NCBI GenBank assembly: GCA_021160355.1
Contig: JAGHCS010000100.1
Location: 1 to 22,266 of the forward strand
DNA length: 22,266 bases
Direction of reading: 5' to 3'
Source: Candidatus Cloacimonadota bacterium
Lineage (GTDB): Bacteria > Cloacimonadota > Cloacimonadia > JGIOTU-2
Shown here: positions 1 to 7,850 of the stretch, piece after piece
Numbering within the stretch: position 1 is the stretch's first letter
Layout of the letters: every line of letters begins with the position of its first letter
Program-made: the position numbers and the translations under genes
The notes under the pieces: generated by a model
The model's database searches: none
The model's input: the letters and a program-made list of their open reading frames with translations, nothing else
What the model was told of the DNA's origin: nothing

Positions 1-282
1 CTTTACGATCTCATTAAAGTGCTGCAAAAATACATCGTTCAAAAACCACAGGAGATAACTGAAGATATTTCTCTTGATGAGTTTAAAGTTGAAAATAAAA
101 TAAAAGAACTCAAAAAACTCCTTCGCACACATAAGAAAATTCTTTTTTCAGACCTCATAAAAAACAGCAGTAGAATAGAACTTATTGCTTTCTTTCTCGC
201 GATACTCGAGCTGATGAAACGAAAAAAAGTCAGTATATTTCAGAGCACGCAGTTTTCAGACATTCATATAAATAAAAGATAA
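1..282 (+). CDS. scpA: Segregation and condensation protein A (ScpA), C-terminal part, cut by window start
   Basis: The reading frame is open from base 1 and ends at TAA 280-282, leaving 93 visible residues. ScpA is the kleisin subunit that bridges the Smc heads and binds ScpB during chromosome condensation and segregation in the cytoplasm. The visible part looks like the ScpA C-terminal winged-helix region. A charged helix (VENKIKELKKLL) is followed by a K-ILFSDL-type segment, then IELIAFFLAILELMKRKKV, and it ends in a Q-TQFSDIHI strand. This matches the family pattern of F-DL, a TFLALLELIK-like helix and a closing Q-FGDI strand. The true start lies outside the window, so the internal GTG at 19 should not be taken as the start. 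No ScpB is visible downstream; the next gene is convergent. The family call is from pattern memory, not a search. Confidence 0.85.
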   Translation, partial: LYDLIKVLQKYIVQKPQEITEDISLDEFKVENKIKELKKLLRTHKKILFSDLIKNSSRIELIAFFLAILELMKRKKVSIFQSTQFSDIHINKR

Positions 283-287
283 GTCAA

Positions 288-335
288 TTTCAAAATCCTA
301 ATTTCAAATTACAAATAAAATTTCAAAACGTAAAT
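288..335. repeat. AT-rich dispersed repeat, copy 1 (TAATTTCAAATT core)
   Basis: The segment reads as short units of the form AATTTCAAA / CTAATTTCAAATTACAAATA / AAATTTCAAAA. It shares the core CTAATTTCAAATT with copies near 7803-7850 and 8179-8243. It sits just after the scpA stop codon in a convergent spacer. Its function is unknown; it could be a dispersed intergenic repeat family or simple AT-rich slippage-derived sequence. Confidence 0.55.
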
Positions 336-427
336 GCCAAAATAATTGTTGCGTTATCTTTTAATCGTACAACTGCTTTTTTCTTCTTGTTCACAAGTTG
401 GACTTGGGATGGAAATTCAATCTTTCA

Positions 428-458
428 ACCCGACTCATCTTTGCAAGCTGAGCCGGGT
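428..458. terminator. Stem-loop in the scpA / C10 peptidase convergent spacer, possible terminator
   Basis: ACCCGACTCA (428-437) pairs with TGAGCCGGGT (449-458) around an 11-nt loop. There is one A-C mismatch when read on the + strand, which becomes a G-U pair when read on the - strand. That favours function in the minus-strand transcript, about 50 nt past the peptidase stop codon. No run of T follows on either strand, so it is not a canonical intrinsic terminator. It may instead stabilise an mRNA end or belong to a repeat. Confidence 0.4.
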
Positions 459-510
459 CTTACATTACGGCGATTCATTTCATCAAAACCTGTCCTATGA
501 AATCTTTTTT

Positions 511-3500
511 TTATTTTAGTAAGATCAGCTTCTTGATCTCTGATTGATAGGAATCAGTTTCCAGTTTGTAGAAATATACACCATTTGGAATTTCTTTTCC
601 GTTACTGTCCTTACCTTTCCACGTGAAAGTGTTTTCGCCGACTTTTGGATTGTCGATATTATATGATGCAACAAGCTGTCCAAGAAGGTTATATACTTTG
701 AGCTGAGGGTTCTGTATCTGTGTATTTGGCAATCCAAATGAAATACTGGTTTGGTTTGCAACGGGATTCGGGAAATTCTGGGTTATAAAGTATTTATTTA
801 ACTGCGGATCACTTCCAACCCCAGTTGTCTGCGAGCAATCAGTAAAACCGGTTCGAGCAAGATCGTAGCGATAAATTCCGCTCAGCAATTTGCCGTCACC
901 GAAAGGTGTCTTATAGTCAATTATCCACATTCCGGCATTGGTGCCGACTGCAATGTCATAATCTCCGTCGTTATCAACGTCTGCGATTTGCGGTGAAGAT
1001 TTAATATTGTAATCAACATAGATTGGGAATTCCGGGGTTGCAGTGCTTGTCAAGTCAATGCTGTAGAGATATTTATTATTACAACCGAACACAATATCAT
1101 AAATACCGTTACCGTCGAGATCCGCAATTGCGGGAGTAGATTCTATACCGGATGGTACATCGTATGGGAAGCCCCCATAATTATTGCCATTCCAGTCTAT
1201 TACATACAGTTTATTGCTGAGCGTTCCCACAATAATAAGAAGGTTATCTATCACATTGGAGTTAGTCGGATTTATCACAACGGGAGAGGTGCGAATGTCA
1301 CCGGCAAGAGGATATTCATGGATAATAGTACCATCAGCATCCAAGATAGTAAGAGTGCCATCAGCAGTACCTACGACTATATAATAATCATCATTGAATT
1401 TCACAACGGTTGCAGAGGAATGAGGAGCGGCAGAAAGAGTTGTTGACCATACTGTTGAACCGGAAGCGTCTATGCAATAGAGCACGCCGTCATTGCAGGG
1501 TGCAAGAATTTCTTTTGAACCGTCACCATCGAGGTCCTGAACCGCAACACCTACTGTACTGTACATGAAGTTGGGAAGTGTTATTGGGAAGTTCGGATAT
1601 ATTGTACCTGTTTGATCAATAACGTAGAGATTTCTTGTAATCGTTTGAACAATTATCTCTTTAATACCGTCATCAGTAAGATCTGTTACAACAGGGGTGC
1701 AAAGCATATTGTTATCTGTAGGATATTCGAAAAGAACAGTTCCATCAGGATTGAGAGCAACTACTTTATTTGCACGTGATGCAGCAACGATCTCAAGTTC
1801 ATCATCAGCATCAAGATTTGCCAGCGCGACCGAGCCGTAAATTTGATTGGTCGTGTTATAAGGGAATCCACTGATCTCTGTCCCATTCATATTATAAAGG
1901 TGTACTTCACCATTTTTATCTCCACAAGCAAGTTCGAGATCATTATCTGAAAGGTCCAGGTCTGCGATTGCAGGAGAACCGGGAACACCATTTGTAATCA
2001 AAACGGGCCAGCCAGCAAGGTTGAGTGTCACCTCAATTTCAAGGTCGATGTCTGCATAATAATCTGTATTACTGGTTACATGGAGATTGAAAGGAATCGT
2101 GCATACGCCTATGCCCTCATCGAATTCAACTGTAAATGGATCGAGAAGATTGAGCTGTGATGATCCTGCCGGAATATCGTTATAAGTGCCCGTAGGATCG
2201 GTCACTGTTGCACGGGGGTCGGTGCATTCGAGAGTTGCCACAACTCCTGTTGCGGTAGAAAAACTCTGCCTGTTGGTAAGCCGAACACGTATTTGGGCAG
2301 TCTCGCCAGGGTTGACCTGTCCGTCCCCATCACCGGAAAGTTCGGAAACGAACATTTCATCATACTCAAGAAACGGGTAAATGCCGCCCTGAATATTCAT
2401 TACTGCATTGTCTACAGTTGTGAAACCTGCAGGCATACCGCTTGGAAGAGTATACCAACCATTATAGGATCCTCCCCATCCATAATTCAAATGGTAGGTA
2501 TCTTCAGCAGTGTTATATCCGTCCACATTGATAGCGTGGCCACCAGCGCCGGTAATTCCTATTTCACAGGGTCTTGCATTCATCATATCGGTCTGCATCT
2601 GTGAGTAGAAATTCGGATGCGAGGAATAATAATGAGTTGCAGTATCAAAGCCAAATTTGTTTAGAAGGGCGCTCGCAACATCAGAGCAATAAGCACCCGA
2701 AGCGTTTACAGAATATTTCATATGAACAGCAAAACCGCATGCTACCGAGAGAACCGCCTTCATTTCATTATTAAGAGGTGTATTGGTTACATAATAAGTG
2801 CGAAGTATGTCCAGCAGAAGATTCAGCTCGGGCCAAGATGGAAAGTCAAGTGTGGTATGGTCATTATCGATGTAGATATATGGAGAAGTATAATTAGAAA
2901 CATAATCATCTGAGTCATCAAAAGAAAGATCATTGATATATCTGTGGTAGTCAACGATCATAGCCATTGCTGTCGCTACACATCCGGTAACACACCTCCC
3001 GCCATGCTCAGGGTCTAGTGGACAGTACATGTTCCATGGATAACCCTGATCAAACGTCTGCTCTATCCAGCCACCGGTCGTTGTCGTTCCAGCCGGAGGA
3101 TAAATATCCCTTCCTTTGGTCTGGGAGATAAAGTAATCAGCGTCATTATTCTCATACTTTTTCCAAAGCAGGTTGTTTTGAGCAATTACATCATATGATG
3201 TAAAGGGAATTGCTTCATTACGAAGTGTGAGATCGAGCTGTACATAATGATGTCCGATCGTCCATTCGCCTTCTTCTACTTCCTCAAAATTATTGAGAAA
3301 AGAATATCCAAGGATGGGAACGATGTCTGTATCTGTGGTTACTATAATAAAGCCCTGTGGATCGAGATGGTACACATAAGCAAGAATCGAACCGTCGTTT
3401 GCTTTTAGTTCGTAAAAATCCTTAATCGAAAAGTCATTTTTATCTTCTACTTGCAATTTCAATTTTGCTGTTTGCTCTGCCTGGTGGAATGATATCGGCA

Positions 3501-3564
3501 CCGCATAAAGAGTAACTGCAAAGAGAATAAGAAAAACACTCAATAAAAAAATTCTCTTTTTCAT
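511..3564 (-). CDS. Secreted C10 (streptopain-like) cysteine peptidase with Spi-type propeptide, propeller-like repeats and T9SS sorting tail
   Basis: This 1017-residue multidomain protein is probably exported and then secreted or surface-anchored. The start is set at the internal ATG 3564 because AGGAGG lies 6 nt upstream and the next residues (MKKRIFLLSVFLILFAV) form a signal peptide; an earlier in-frame ATG at 3600 has no such site. Residues about 22-130 resemble the Spi inhibitor/propeptide domain. The C10 catalytic core follows: Cys195 in CVTGCVATAMAM, His343 in GGHAINVDGY and the glycine/tryptophan motif NYGWGGSYNGWY (360-371). About 400-535 is a beta-sandwich-like linker. About 540-900 carries repeated blades with PAIADLD / DLDGDG / ADVDNDGD motifs of FG-GAP/VCBS type. 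About 930-1017 is a Por-type sorting domain (QNFPNP, VYNLLGQLV, NGVYFYKL, ending KKLILLK). It is monocistronic, with its own candidate promoter. The substrate is unknown; protein or peptide degradation outside the cell is inferred. Confidence 0.9.
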   Translation of the reverse strand: MKKRIFLLSVFLILFAVTLYAVPISFHQAEQTAKLKLQVEDKNDFSIKDFYELKANDGSILAYVYHLDPQGFIIVTTDTDIVPILGYSFLNNFEEVEEGEWTIGHHYVQLDLTLRNEAIPFTSYDVIAQNNLLWKKYENNDADYFISQTKGRDIYPPAGTTTTGGWIEQTFDQGYPWNMYCPLDPEHGGRCVTGCVATAMAMIVDYHRYINDLSFDDSDDYVSNYTSPYIYIDNDHTTLDFPSWPELNLLLDILRTYYVTNTPLNNEMKAVLSVACGFAVHMKYSVNASGAYCSDVASALLNKFGFDTATHYYSSHPNFYSQMQTDMMNARPCEIGITGAGGHAINVDGYNTAEDTYHLNYGWGGSYNGWYTLPSGMPAGFTTVDNAVMNIQGGIYPFLEYDEMFVSELSGDGDGQVNPGETAQIRVRLTNRQSFSTATGVVATLECTDPRATVTDPTGTYNDIPAGSSQLNLLDPFTVEFDEGIGVCTIPFNLHVTSNTDYYADIDLEIEVTLNLAGWPVLITNGVPGSPAIADLDLSDNDLELACGDKNGEVHLYNMNGTEISGFPYNTTNQIYGSVALANLDADDELEIVAASRANKVVALNPDGTVLFEYPTDNNMLCTPVVTDLTDDGIKEIIVQTITRNLYVIDQTGTIYPNFPITLPNFMYSTVGVAVQDLDGDGSKEILAPCNDGVLYCIDASGSTVWSTTLSAAPHSSATVVKFNDDYYIVVGTADGTLTILDADGTIIHEYPLAGDIRTSPVVINPTNSNVIDNLLIIVGTLSNKLYVIDWNGNNYGGFPYDVPSGIESTPAIADLDGNGIYDIVFGCNNKYLYSIDLTSTATPEFPIYVDYNIKSSPQIADVDNDGDYDIAVGTNAGMWIIDYKTPFGDGKLLSGIYRYDLARTGFTDCSQTTGVGSDPQLNKYFITQNFPNPVANQTSISFGLPNTQIQNPQLKVYNLLGQLVASYNIDNPKVGENTFTWKGKDSNGKEIPNGVYFYKLETDSYQSEIKKLILLK

Positions 3565-3570
3565 TGTAGG

Positions 3571-3576
3571 CCTCCT
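3571..3576 (-). promoter_or_regulatory. Ribosome binding site that fixes the C10 peptidase start
   Basis: AGGAGG on the minus strand is followed by 6 nt and then ATG at 3564. It is the strongest Shine-Dalgarno match near this gene and rules in the signal-peptide start over the in-frame ATG 36 nt upstream. Confidence 0.8.
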
Positions 3577-3587
3577 ACATTTTATAT

Positions 3588-3617
3588 AAAATATGTTCAT
3601 AAAGGTATTTATGTCAA
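3588..3617 (-). promoter_or_regulatory. Candidate sigma70-type promoter for the C10 peptidase gene
   Basis: TTGACA (3617-3612) is followed, after an 18-nt spacer, by TATTTT (3593-3588). A further AT-rich TATATAAAA run lies just downstream. Initiation near 3580 would leave a short leader ending in the AGGAGG site. This is based on the -35 match and position. FCB-group bacteria such as Bacteroidetes often use a different promoter consensus, so confidence is modest. Confidence 0.4.
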
Positions 3618-3647
3618 ACTTTTTGGGGTCAGCTTAGTCGGTGCTTG

Positions 3648-3908
3648 TCACGTAGTTTGATTTTTCACAAGAAGCTTATAGTAATTCTGCATTTCAGATT
3701 TTCCAATATTACCTTTGGGAATCTCGGTGATCTCACATTCTAGAATAAAACCATAAAGAGTGACTTTTATTATATCGCCCACGTGAACTTTTTTGGAAGG
3801 TCTCGCTTCTGAGCCATTGAGAAACACAAGCCCCTTATCACATGCCTTTTTTGCGATGGATCGGTGCTTGACTATGCAGAGTTTGTCCATTAATATATCA
3901 ATTCTCAT
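3648..3908 (-). CDS. S4-domain RNA-binding protein, RqcP/Hsp15-like
   Basis: This 86-residue protein is almost entirely one S4 domain. It has the typical MRIDILM start, a helix KHRSIAKKACDKGLVFLNG, the turn EARPSKKVHVGDIIKV and a C-terminal beta segment. The length and layout fit the RqcP (YabO) and Hsp15 group. Those proteins bind stalled 50S ribosomal subunits carrying peptidyl-tRNA; RqcP supports C-terminal Ala tailing with RqcH. The start ATG at 3908 lies 2 nt after the stop of the upstream GHL10-like gene (TAAGTATG), so translational coupling is likely. The gene is third in an xseA-GHL10-rqcP cluster. No RqcH (NFACT) gene is in view, so assignment within the S4 family is by size and pattern only; a tRNA- or rRNA-binding role of another kind is possible. 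Confidence 0.75.
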   Translation of the reverse strand: MRIDILMDKLCIVKHRSIAKKACDKGLVFLNGSEARPSKKVHVGDIIKVTLYGFILECEITEIPKGNIGKSEMQNYYKLLVKNQTT

Positions 3909-3910
3909 AC

Positions 3911-5002
3911 TTATTTTACCGTGAGTGTGTCTGCAAGCTGATAACCGTTCGCCACCAGTCCGCCAAAGTGAAAGATTGAAATGTTGTCAAAACCAGCTCC
4001 TTTTGCAAGGCGTATTTTTGATTGGATTTCTTCCGATGTGTAACGTTTTTGCTCATCCCAGGCGCGTAGAGAAATTACAATTTTTGGTGAGTTAATTTTC
4101 TCAAGATTTTTTCCCAGCATTTCTTTAAATGAAGCATCAGATTTTGTATACATCATGAGATGAATATGATCGAGGTCTTTGAACTGAAGCCATTCTTCCC
4201 AGTCCTGATAATAACGGTATTTTGCTTCATGGTTGTCGGGCTTTGCAGTAACAGCGAAATCCACCTCGGGTTTGAGGAATTTTATTTTTGCACCCGTCTC
4301 ACAAATAAAATCAGAAATCGCCCTCTGCTTCCACTCTGTATAGTTATTTGAATAGTTTTTTTCTGTCACATCTTCAATGAAGTGCTCAAGAGCCAGAGAA
4401 TTGTATGAATATTCATCTCCCGGATAGCGAATGTAATCAAGAATAATACCGTCAATTTCATAATTGGCAACGACATCGAGAATGACGTCCTGCGTATAGC
4501 GCTGCACTTCAGGAATTCCCGGATCAATGTAAATTCCCTCACCACCATTATGGCTTACCATCGGTTCGTCACCGCTGGTTCTGCATATCCATTCGGGGTG
4601 TGTAAAATATACATGATCCTTTGGTAATTTATATGTGTAGAGTGGTGTGACCACAAAGGTCGTCATCCAGGCATACACTTTTATATTGAAGTTTTGAGCT
4701 GTTTGAAGGAGAAAAGCGAGCGGGTCAAATCCGTCAGTCGTGATGAAGTATGAGATTGGTTCAGGATTCGGAAAGGTTCTGTCATATCGGTTTGGCTTAT
4801 ACAGGGCATCTCCGCGGTATCGTATTTCTGCAAAAATGGCATCAAAACCATACTCAGTAGCAGTCTTTACCACTTTCACGATTTTCTGCGGAGTGTTGAT
4901 ATCCCATGCAGTAGCCCACAGACTTCTGGTATCTGATTGCAGGAGCGCAGTTCCTGAAACGATTATTACAATCAAAAATATGAAAAATTTACTGTACTTC
5001 AT
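3911..5002 (-). CDS. Secreted glycoside hydrolase-like protein of the GHL10 (DUF187/YngK) type
   Basis: This 363-residue protein has an N-terminal signal peptide (MKYSKFFIFLIVIIVSGTALL). The start at ATG 5002 gives a clean signal peptide and a 14-nt overlap with the end of xseA; starting at the upstream ATG 5089 would put a poorly matching extension inside xseA. The body reads as a TIM-barrel of the GHL10 family. RSLWATAWDINTP is followed by an AIFAEIRYRGDALY segment, DPLAFLLQTAQ, VYAWMTTF, GIYIDPGIPEVQRY and DGIILDYIRYP near the middle. It ends with HLMMYTKSDA and VISLRAW strands. Family members are predicted to act on glycans, possibly peptidoglycan or cell-surface polysaccharide, but the reaction is not established. 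The conserved acidic residues in the Y-D-P-G and I-LDYIRYP strands are candidate catalytic positions (inference). It is co-transcribed with xseA upstream and the rqcP-like gene downstream. Confidence 0.8.
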   Translation of the reverse strand: MKYSKFFIFLIVIIVSGTALLQSDTRSLWATAWDINTPQKIVKVVKTATEYGFDAIFAEIRYRGDALYKPNRYDRTFPNPEPISYFITTDGFDPLAFLLQTAQNFNIKVYAWMTTFVVTPLYTYKLPKDHVYFTHPEWICRTSGDEPMVSHNGGEGIYIDPGIPEVQRYTQDVILDVVANYEIDGIILDYIRYPGDEYSYNSLALEHFIEDVTEKNYSNNYTEWKQRAISDFICETGAKIKFLKPEVDFAVTAKPDNHEAKYRYYQDWEEWLQFKDLDHIHLMMYTKSDASFKEMLGKNLEKINSPKIVISLRAWDEQKRYTSEEIQSKIRLAKGAGFDNISIFHFGGLVANGYQLADTLTVK

Positions 5003-6386
5003 TTTCCGATTTTTCTTGAACCTCTGTGACCGAACTTTTACATGTGCCGTCATAGAAATGGATTTCAAGCCGATCATCAACAGCCACATTTTTGATGGTA
5101 TTCAGGATACGCTCGCCTTTTTTCGTCAATGTATAGCCGCTTTTTAATATTTTTAGCGGATTGAGTTCCTCAAGCCTTGCGCTGAGATTTATAAATTTGT
5201 CGTGTGCTTTCGTATAATTTTCACTCATTAAATAGCGCATTTGTGAGTTGAAATCGTTAATGCTCTTGCTGTTTTTATCGATGCATGTATTTTTTAATGA
5301 TTGTAAAAATTTTATCTTCATTTCCTCGAGGTCGAAGCGGATATCTACAAGATAGTTCAAGGAATCTCGCAAGCGGATCTGTAGGTCGTCGAGTTGTTGG
5401 GAATAGTTCATTAAGATATTTTCAGGATGGCGTCGCTCAAGTCTATAGATGAGCTCTCTGCACTGAGTTGATTGCTCACGAACCCTATTATTGAGAAGAT
5501 TCTGCATCCGGTCTGAATACGATTCCAAAATACTCATGAGCGCAGTTCTTTCCGGGACGACAAGTTCTGCAGCAGCCGAAGGAGTGGGAGCACGCAGGTC
5601 TGCGACAAAATCCGCAATCGTGAAATCGGTTTCGTGCCCGACCGCAGAAATAATGGGAATTTTTGATGCGAATATCTCACGTGCAACGATCTCTTCATTA
5701 AAGGGCCAAAGATCTTCGATTGAGCCGCCGCCACGCCCGATAACTATCACATCAGCGTTATTACGTTTATTGAATTCTCTAATTCCTTCAGCAATTTCCT
5801 TTGCTGCACCTTCTCCTTGTACACGTGCAGGATAGAGCAGTATGGCCACAGGGAATCTTCGGGAAAGTACATTCTTCATGTCCTGGATCGCTGCACCTGT
5901 CGGAGAGGTAACAATGCCGATCCGTGAAGGATATTCGGGAATCATCTTTTTATGAAATTCATCGAACAGCCCCTCTTCTTCGAGTTTTTCCTTCAAGTTT
6001 CGGAATGCGATCTCGAGCTCGCCTATGCCGATAGGACGCATCTGGTTCACGTATAGCTGATACTGTCCGCTCCGTTCATAAACCTTGATCTGTCCGTAAC
6101 ACATAACCTCCATGCCATTTTCCGGCTCAAAGCGGAGGTAGTGGTTGAATTGTCGGAAGAAGACACAGGGAAGACTGCTGCCCTCATCTTTCAGTGTGAA
6201 GTACATGTGTCCAGACGAGTGTTTTTTGTAGTTCGAGATTTCTCCCTTGATCCACAACGGTGTGATTGCGGTTTCGAGAATGTTTTTGATATGAGAGGTA
6301 ATCTCGGACACGGTAAAGATGTTCTCGTCCGCAAGCTGCGTGCGTTTCTTAGGTTGATCAGGGATTTGAGGATCGAATAAATTCAT
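4989..6386 (-). CDS. xseA: Exodeoxyribonuclease VII large subunit
   Basis: ExoVII cleaves single-stranded DNA from either end into oligonucleotides and works in mismatch repair and damage tolerance in the cytoplasm. From ATG 6386 the protein has 465 residues, near the usual length. The N-terminal OB-fold shows FTVSEITSHIK and LWIKGEISNYKKHSSGHMYFTLKD. The catalytic part contains PSRIGIVTSPTGAAIQDM, VIVIGRGGGSIEDLWPFN and SAVGHETDFTIADFVADLRA followed by PTPSAAAE, all hallmarks of XseA. The C-terminal third is helical coiled-coil, as in the family. The start at 6386 (MNLFDPQ) is preferred; a TTG 36 nt upstream would add 12 unconvincing residues, and neither has a clear Shine-Dalgarno site. The small subunit XseB is not next to it. 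It is first in a three-gene minus-strand cluster and divergent from mnmA. Confidence 0.95.
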   Translation of the reverse strand: MNLFDPQIPDQPKKRTQLADENIFTVSEITSHIKNILETAITPLWIKGEISNYKKHSSGHMYFTLKDEGSSLPCVFFRQFNHYLRFEPENGMEVMCYGQIKVYERSGQYQLYVNQMRPIGIGELEIAFRNLKEKLEEEGLFDEFHKKMIPEYPSRIGIVTSPTGAAIQDMKNVLSRRFPVAILLYPARVQGEGAAKEIAEGIREFNKRNNADVIVIGRGGGSIEDLWPFNEEIVAREIFASKIPIISAVGHETDFTIADFVADLRAPTPSAAAELVVPERTALMSILESYSDRMQNLLNNRVREQSTQCRELIYRLERRHPENILMNYSQQLDDLQIRLRDSLNYLVDIRFDLEEMKIKFLQSLKNTCIDKNSKSINDFNSQMRYLMSENYTKAHDKFINLSARLEELNPLKILKSGYTLTKKGERILNTIKNVAVDDRLEIHFYDGTCKSSVTEVQEKSENEVQ

Positions 6387-6730
6387 GTTTAGCAAAAGTT
6401 GGGGGGCTTGAAAAATTGTCAAATTTAGTTAATGAAATGGGGGAATTACTTAGACCTATAGTTACAATAATCAAAAAAAGTCTGTCATTCTCGAGCCCCA
6501 TCGGGAATCCAGATTCTTTACTGATTTAAGTCAATTGTTGAAAATTATCGGGTAGAGGCGTTTTTATCAAATAATAAATAACAGTATTTCATCCCTCGCT
6601 TCATCCCGATGCATCGGGACGAAGCAAGTCTGAAATGACAGTAATGGATTTATCCCGTCGGGAAACCGAGAAGCACAGCTTTACTTTCCTCAAACTTGAC
6701 GTAAAAACGACGCATTATTACCTGTGAAAC
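6387..6730. other. Divergent intergenic region between xseA and mnmA
   Basis: This 344-bp non-coding region must hold the start signals of both divergent genes. I see no convincing sigma70 promoter pair for either. A TTGACG near 6699 lies upstream of mnmA, but its spacing to the next TATTAC-like hexamer is too short. Most of the region is occupied by a 160-bp palindromic element (6482-6641), described separately. Confidence 0.6.
6482..6641. repeat. Palindromic intergenic element bounded by CTGTCATT / AATGACAG
   Basis: CTGTCATT at 6482-6489 is the reverse complement of AATGACAG at 6634-6641. The left end continues into CTCGAGCCCCATCGGGAATCCAG, a form seen in many bacterial intergenic repeats. 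The right end is a long imperfect palindrome centred on the perfect 16-mer TCCCGATGCATCGGGA (6604-6619). Its arms extend outward as ATTTCA-CTCGCTTCA and CGAAGCAAG-TGAAAT. No coding frame is visible. It resembles REP- or MITE-like non-autonomous repeats. No target-site duplication was recognised. Confidence 0.5.
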
Positions 6731-7801
6731 ATGAAGAAAATCGCAGTAGCAATGAGCGGCGGAATGGACAGCACCTACGCAGCGATCAAGCTAAAAGAGC
6801 AGGGCTACGACATCTTCGGTATTTCTCTGCAGATGTTCTGCCGGCAGCATCCTGCAGATGGGTTGGATAACACCGATCAGTTTCAGGAAGTGAAAGAAAT
6901 CTGTGAAAAGATTGGAATCCCGCATGTACTCGTCCGGGCAGAGGACTTCTTTGAATCCACAATAATAGAAAATTTCTGTAATGAATATTTGGATGGACGA
7001 ACACCCAATCCATGCGTGTTGTGCAATAAAGAGATAAAGTTCGGACTGCTGCTGGAAGAAGCACTTGCACGTGACGCAACGAACATAGCCACCGGGCATT
7101 ATGCATCCATCGAATTTGATGAAGAAACAAAGCGCTACCTGCTCAAAAGCGGCAGGGATGTAACGAAAGATCAGTCATATTTTTTGTGGAGATTGAATCA
7201 ATACCAGCTGGCACACACCCTCTTTCCGCTTGCAGAGGAATCTAAAGAGAGGATCAGAAAAAAAATTGCTCAGTATGATCTGAAAGTTGAGGACAAACCG
7301 GAAAGTCAGGAGATCTGCTTCATCCCGAATGATGATTACAAAGCATTTCTCAAAAACAGATTTCCGAAAAAGATCAAACCCGGAAATATTATCGACGAAA
7401 ACGGGGATGTGCTTGGGATGCATAAGGGATTTCCTTTCTACACCATCGGACAGCGGAACGGCTTAGGAATTTCCGCACCAAATCCACTTTATGTGCTCGA
7501 GATCAGGGCACAGGAAAATAAGATCGTAGTTGGTCCCAAAGAAAAATTATATCGTAAAGGATTGATCGCACACGAATACAATTGGATCAGGTTTGAGGAA
7601 TTAAAGGAAACTATTAGGCCAAAGGCAAAAGTGCGTTTCAATACAATAGAAAAGGCGTGCACTATATTTCCTGACCCAGATGGGATTAGAGTCATATTTG
7701 ACGAACCGCAGATGAGCATTACGCCCGGGCAGTCAGTTGTGTTTTATGATGGCGAGTTCGTAATTGGTGGTGGAATTATTGAAAGAGCTATTGAGCAATG
7801 A
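6731..7801 (+). CDS. mnmA: tRNA-specific 2-thiouridylase MnmA
   Basis: MnmA activates U34 of the wobble position in tRNA Lys, Glu and Gln with ATP and inserts sulfur to give 2-thiouridine. The protein has 356 residues, the usual length. The N-terminal PP-loop pyrophosphatase motif SGGMDS is at residues 9-14. TPNPCVLCNKEIKFG is at 91-105, ATGHYA at 120-125, KDQSYFLWRL near 147-155 and ESQEICFIPNDDYKAF from 191. The expected catalytic cysteines are Cys98 and Cys196; an extra Cys95 makes a CxxC. The C-terminal beta-barrel contains HKGFPFYTIGQRNGLG and PGQSVVFYDGE. The start ATG at 6731 has no strong Shine-Dalgarno site. It is a single gene, divergent from xseA, and is followed by repeats rather than a terminator with a T-run. 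Confidence 0.97.
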   Translation: MKKIAVAMSGGMDSTYAAIKLKEQGYDIFGISLQMFCRQHPADGLDNTDQFQEVKEICEKIGIPHVLVRAEDFFESTIIENFCNEYLDGRTPNPCVLCNKEIKFGLLLEEALARDATNIATGHYASIEFDEETKRYLLKSGRDVTKDQSYFLWRLNQYQLAHTLFPLAEESKERIRKKIAQYDLKVEDKPESQEICFIPNDDYKAFLKNRFPKKIKPGNIIDENGDVLGMHKGFPFYTIGQRNGLGISAPNPLYVLEIRAQENKIVVGPKEKLYRKGLIAHEYNWIRFEELKETIRPKAKVRFNTIEKACTIFPDPDGIRVIFDEPQMSITPGQSVVFYDGEFVIGGGIIERAIEQ

Positions 7802-7802
7802 G

Positions 7803-7850
7803 AAAATTTCAAATTTCTAATTTCAAATTTCAAATAAAATGACAAATATA
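7803..7850. repeat. AT-rich dispersed repeat, copy 2
   Basis: This consists of units AAATTTCAAATTTCTAATTT followed by CAAATTTCAAATAAAATGAC. The core CTAATTTCAAATT is shared with the copies at 288-335 and 8179-8243. It begins directly after the mnmA stop codon. Confidence 0.6.

Larger units (their letters stand above)
283..510. other. Convergent intergenic spacer (scpA / C10 peptidase)
   Basis: This 228-bp non-coding stretch lies between two convergent genes. It holds an AT-rich repeat copy at about 288-335 and a stem-loop at 428-458, both listed separately. Stops occur in all frames and no small gene with a ribosome binding site was seen. Confidence 0.7.

Noticed and set aside
5003..5089. 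Earlier ATG start of the GHL10-like gene.
   Set aside because: It would overlap xseA by 101 nt and bury the signal peptide behind 29 residues unlike the family.
4740..5147. 135-residue open frame on the plus strand.
   Set aside because: It is antisense to the GHL10-like gene and the end of xseA, with no ribosome site or recognisable domain.
6394..6422. TTGACA just upstream of xseA as a promoter -35 box.
   Set aside because: No acceptable -10 hexamer lies 16-18 nt downstream, and the start codon would fall too close.
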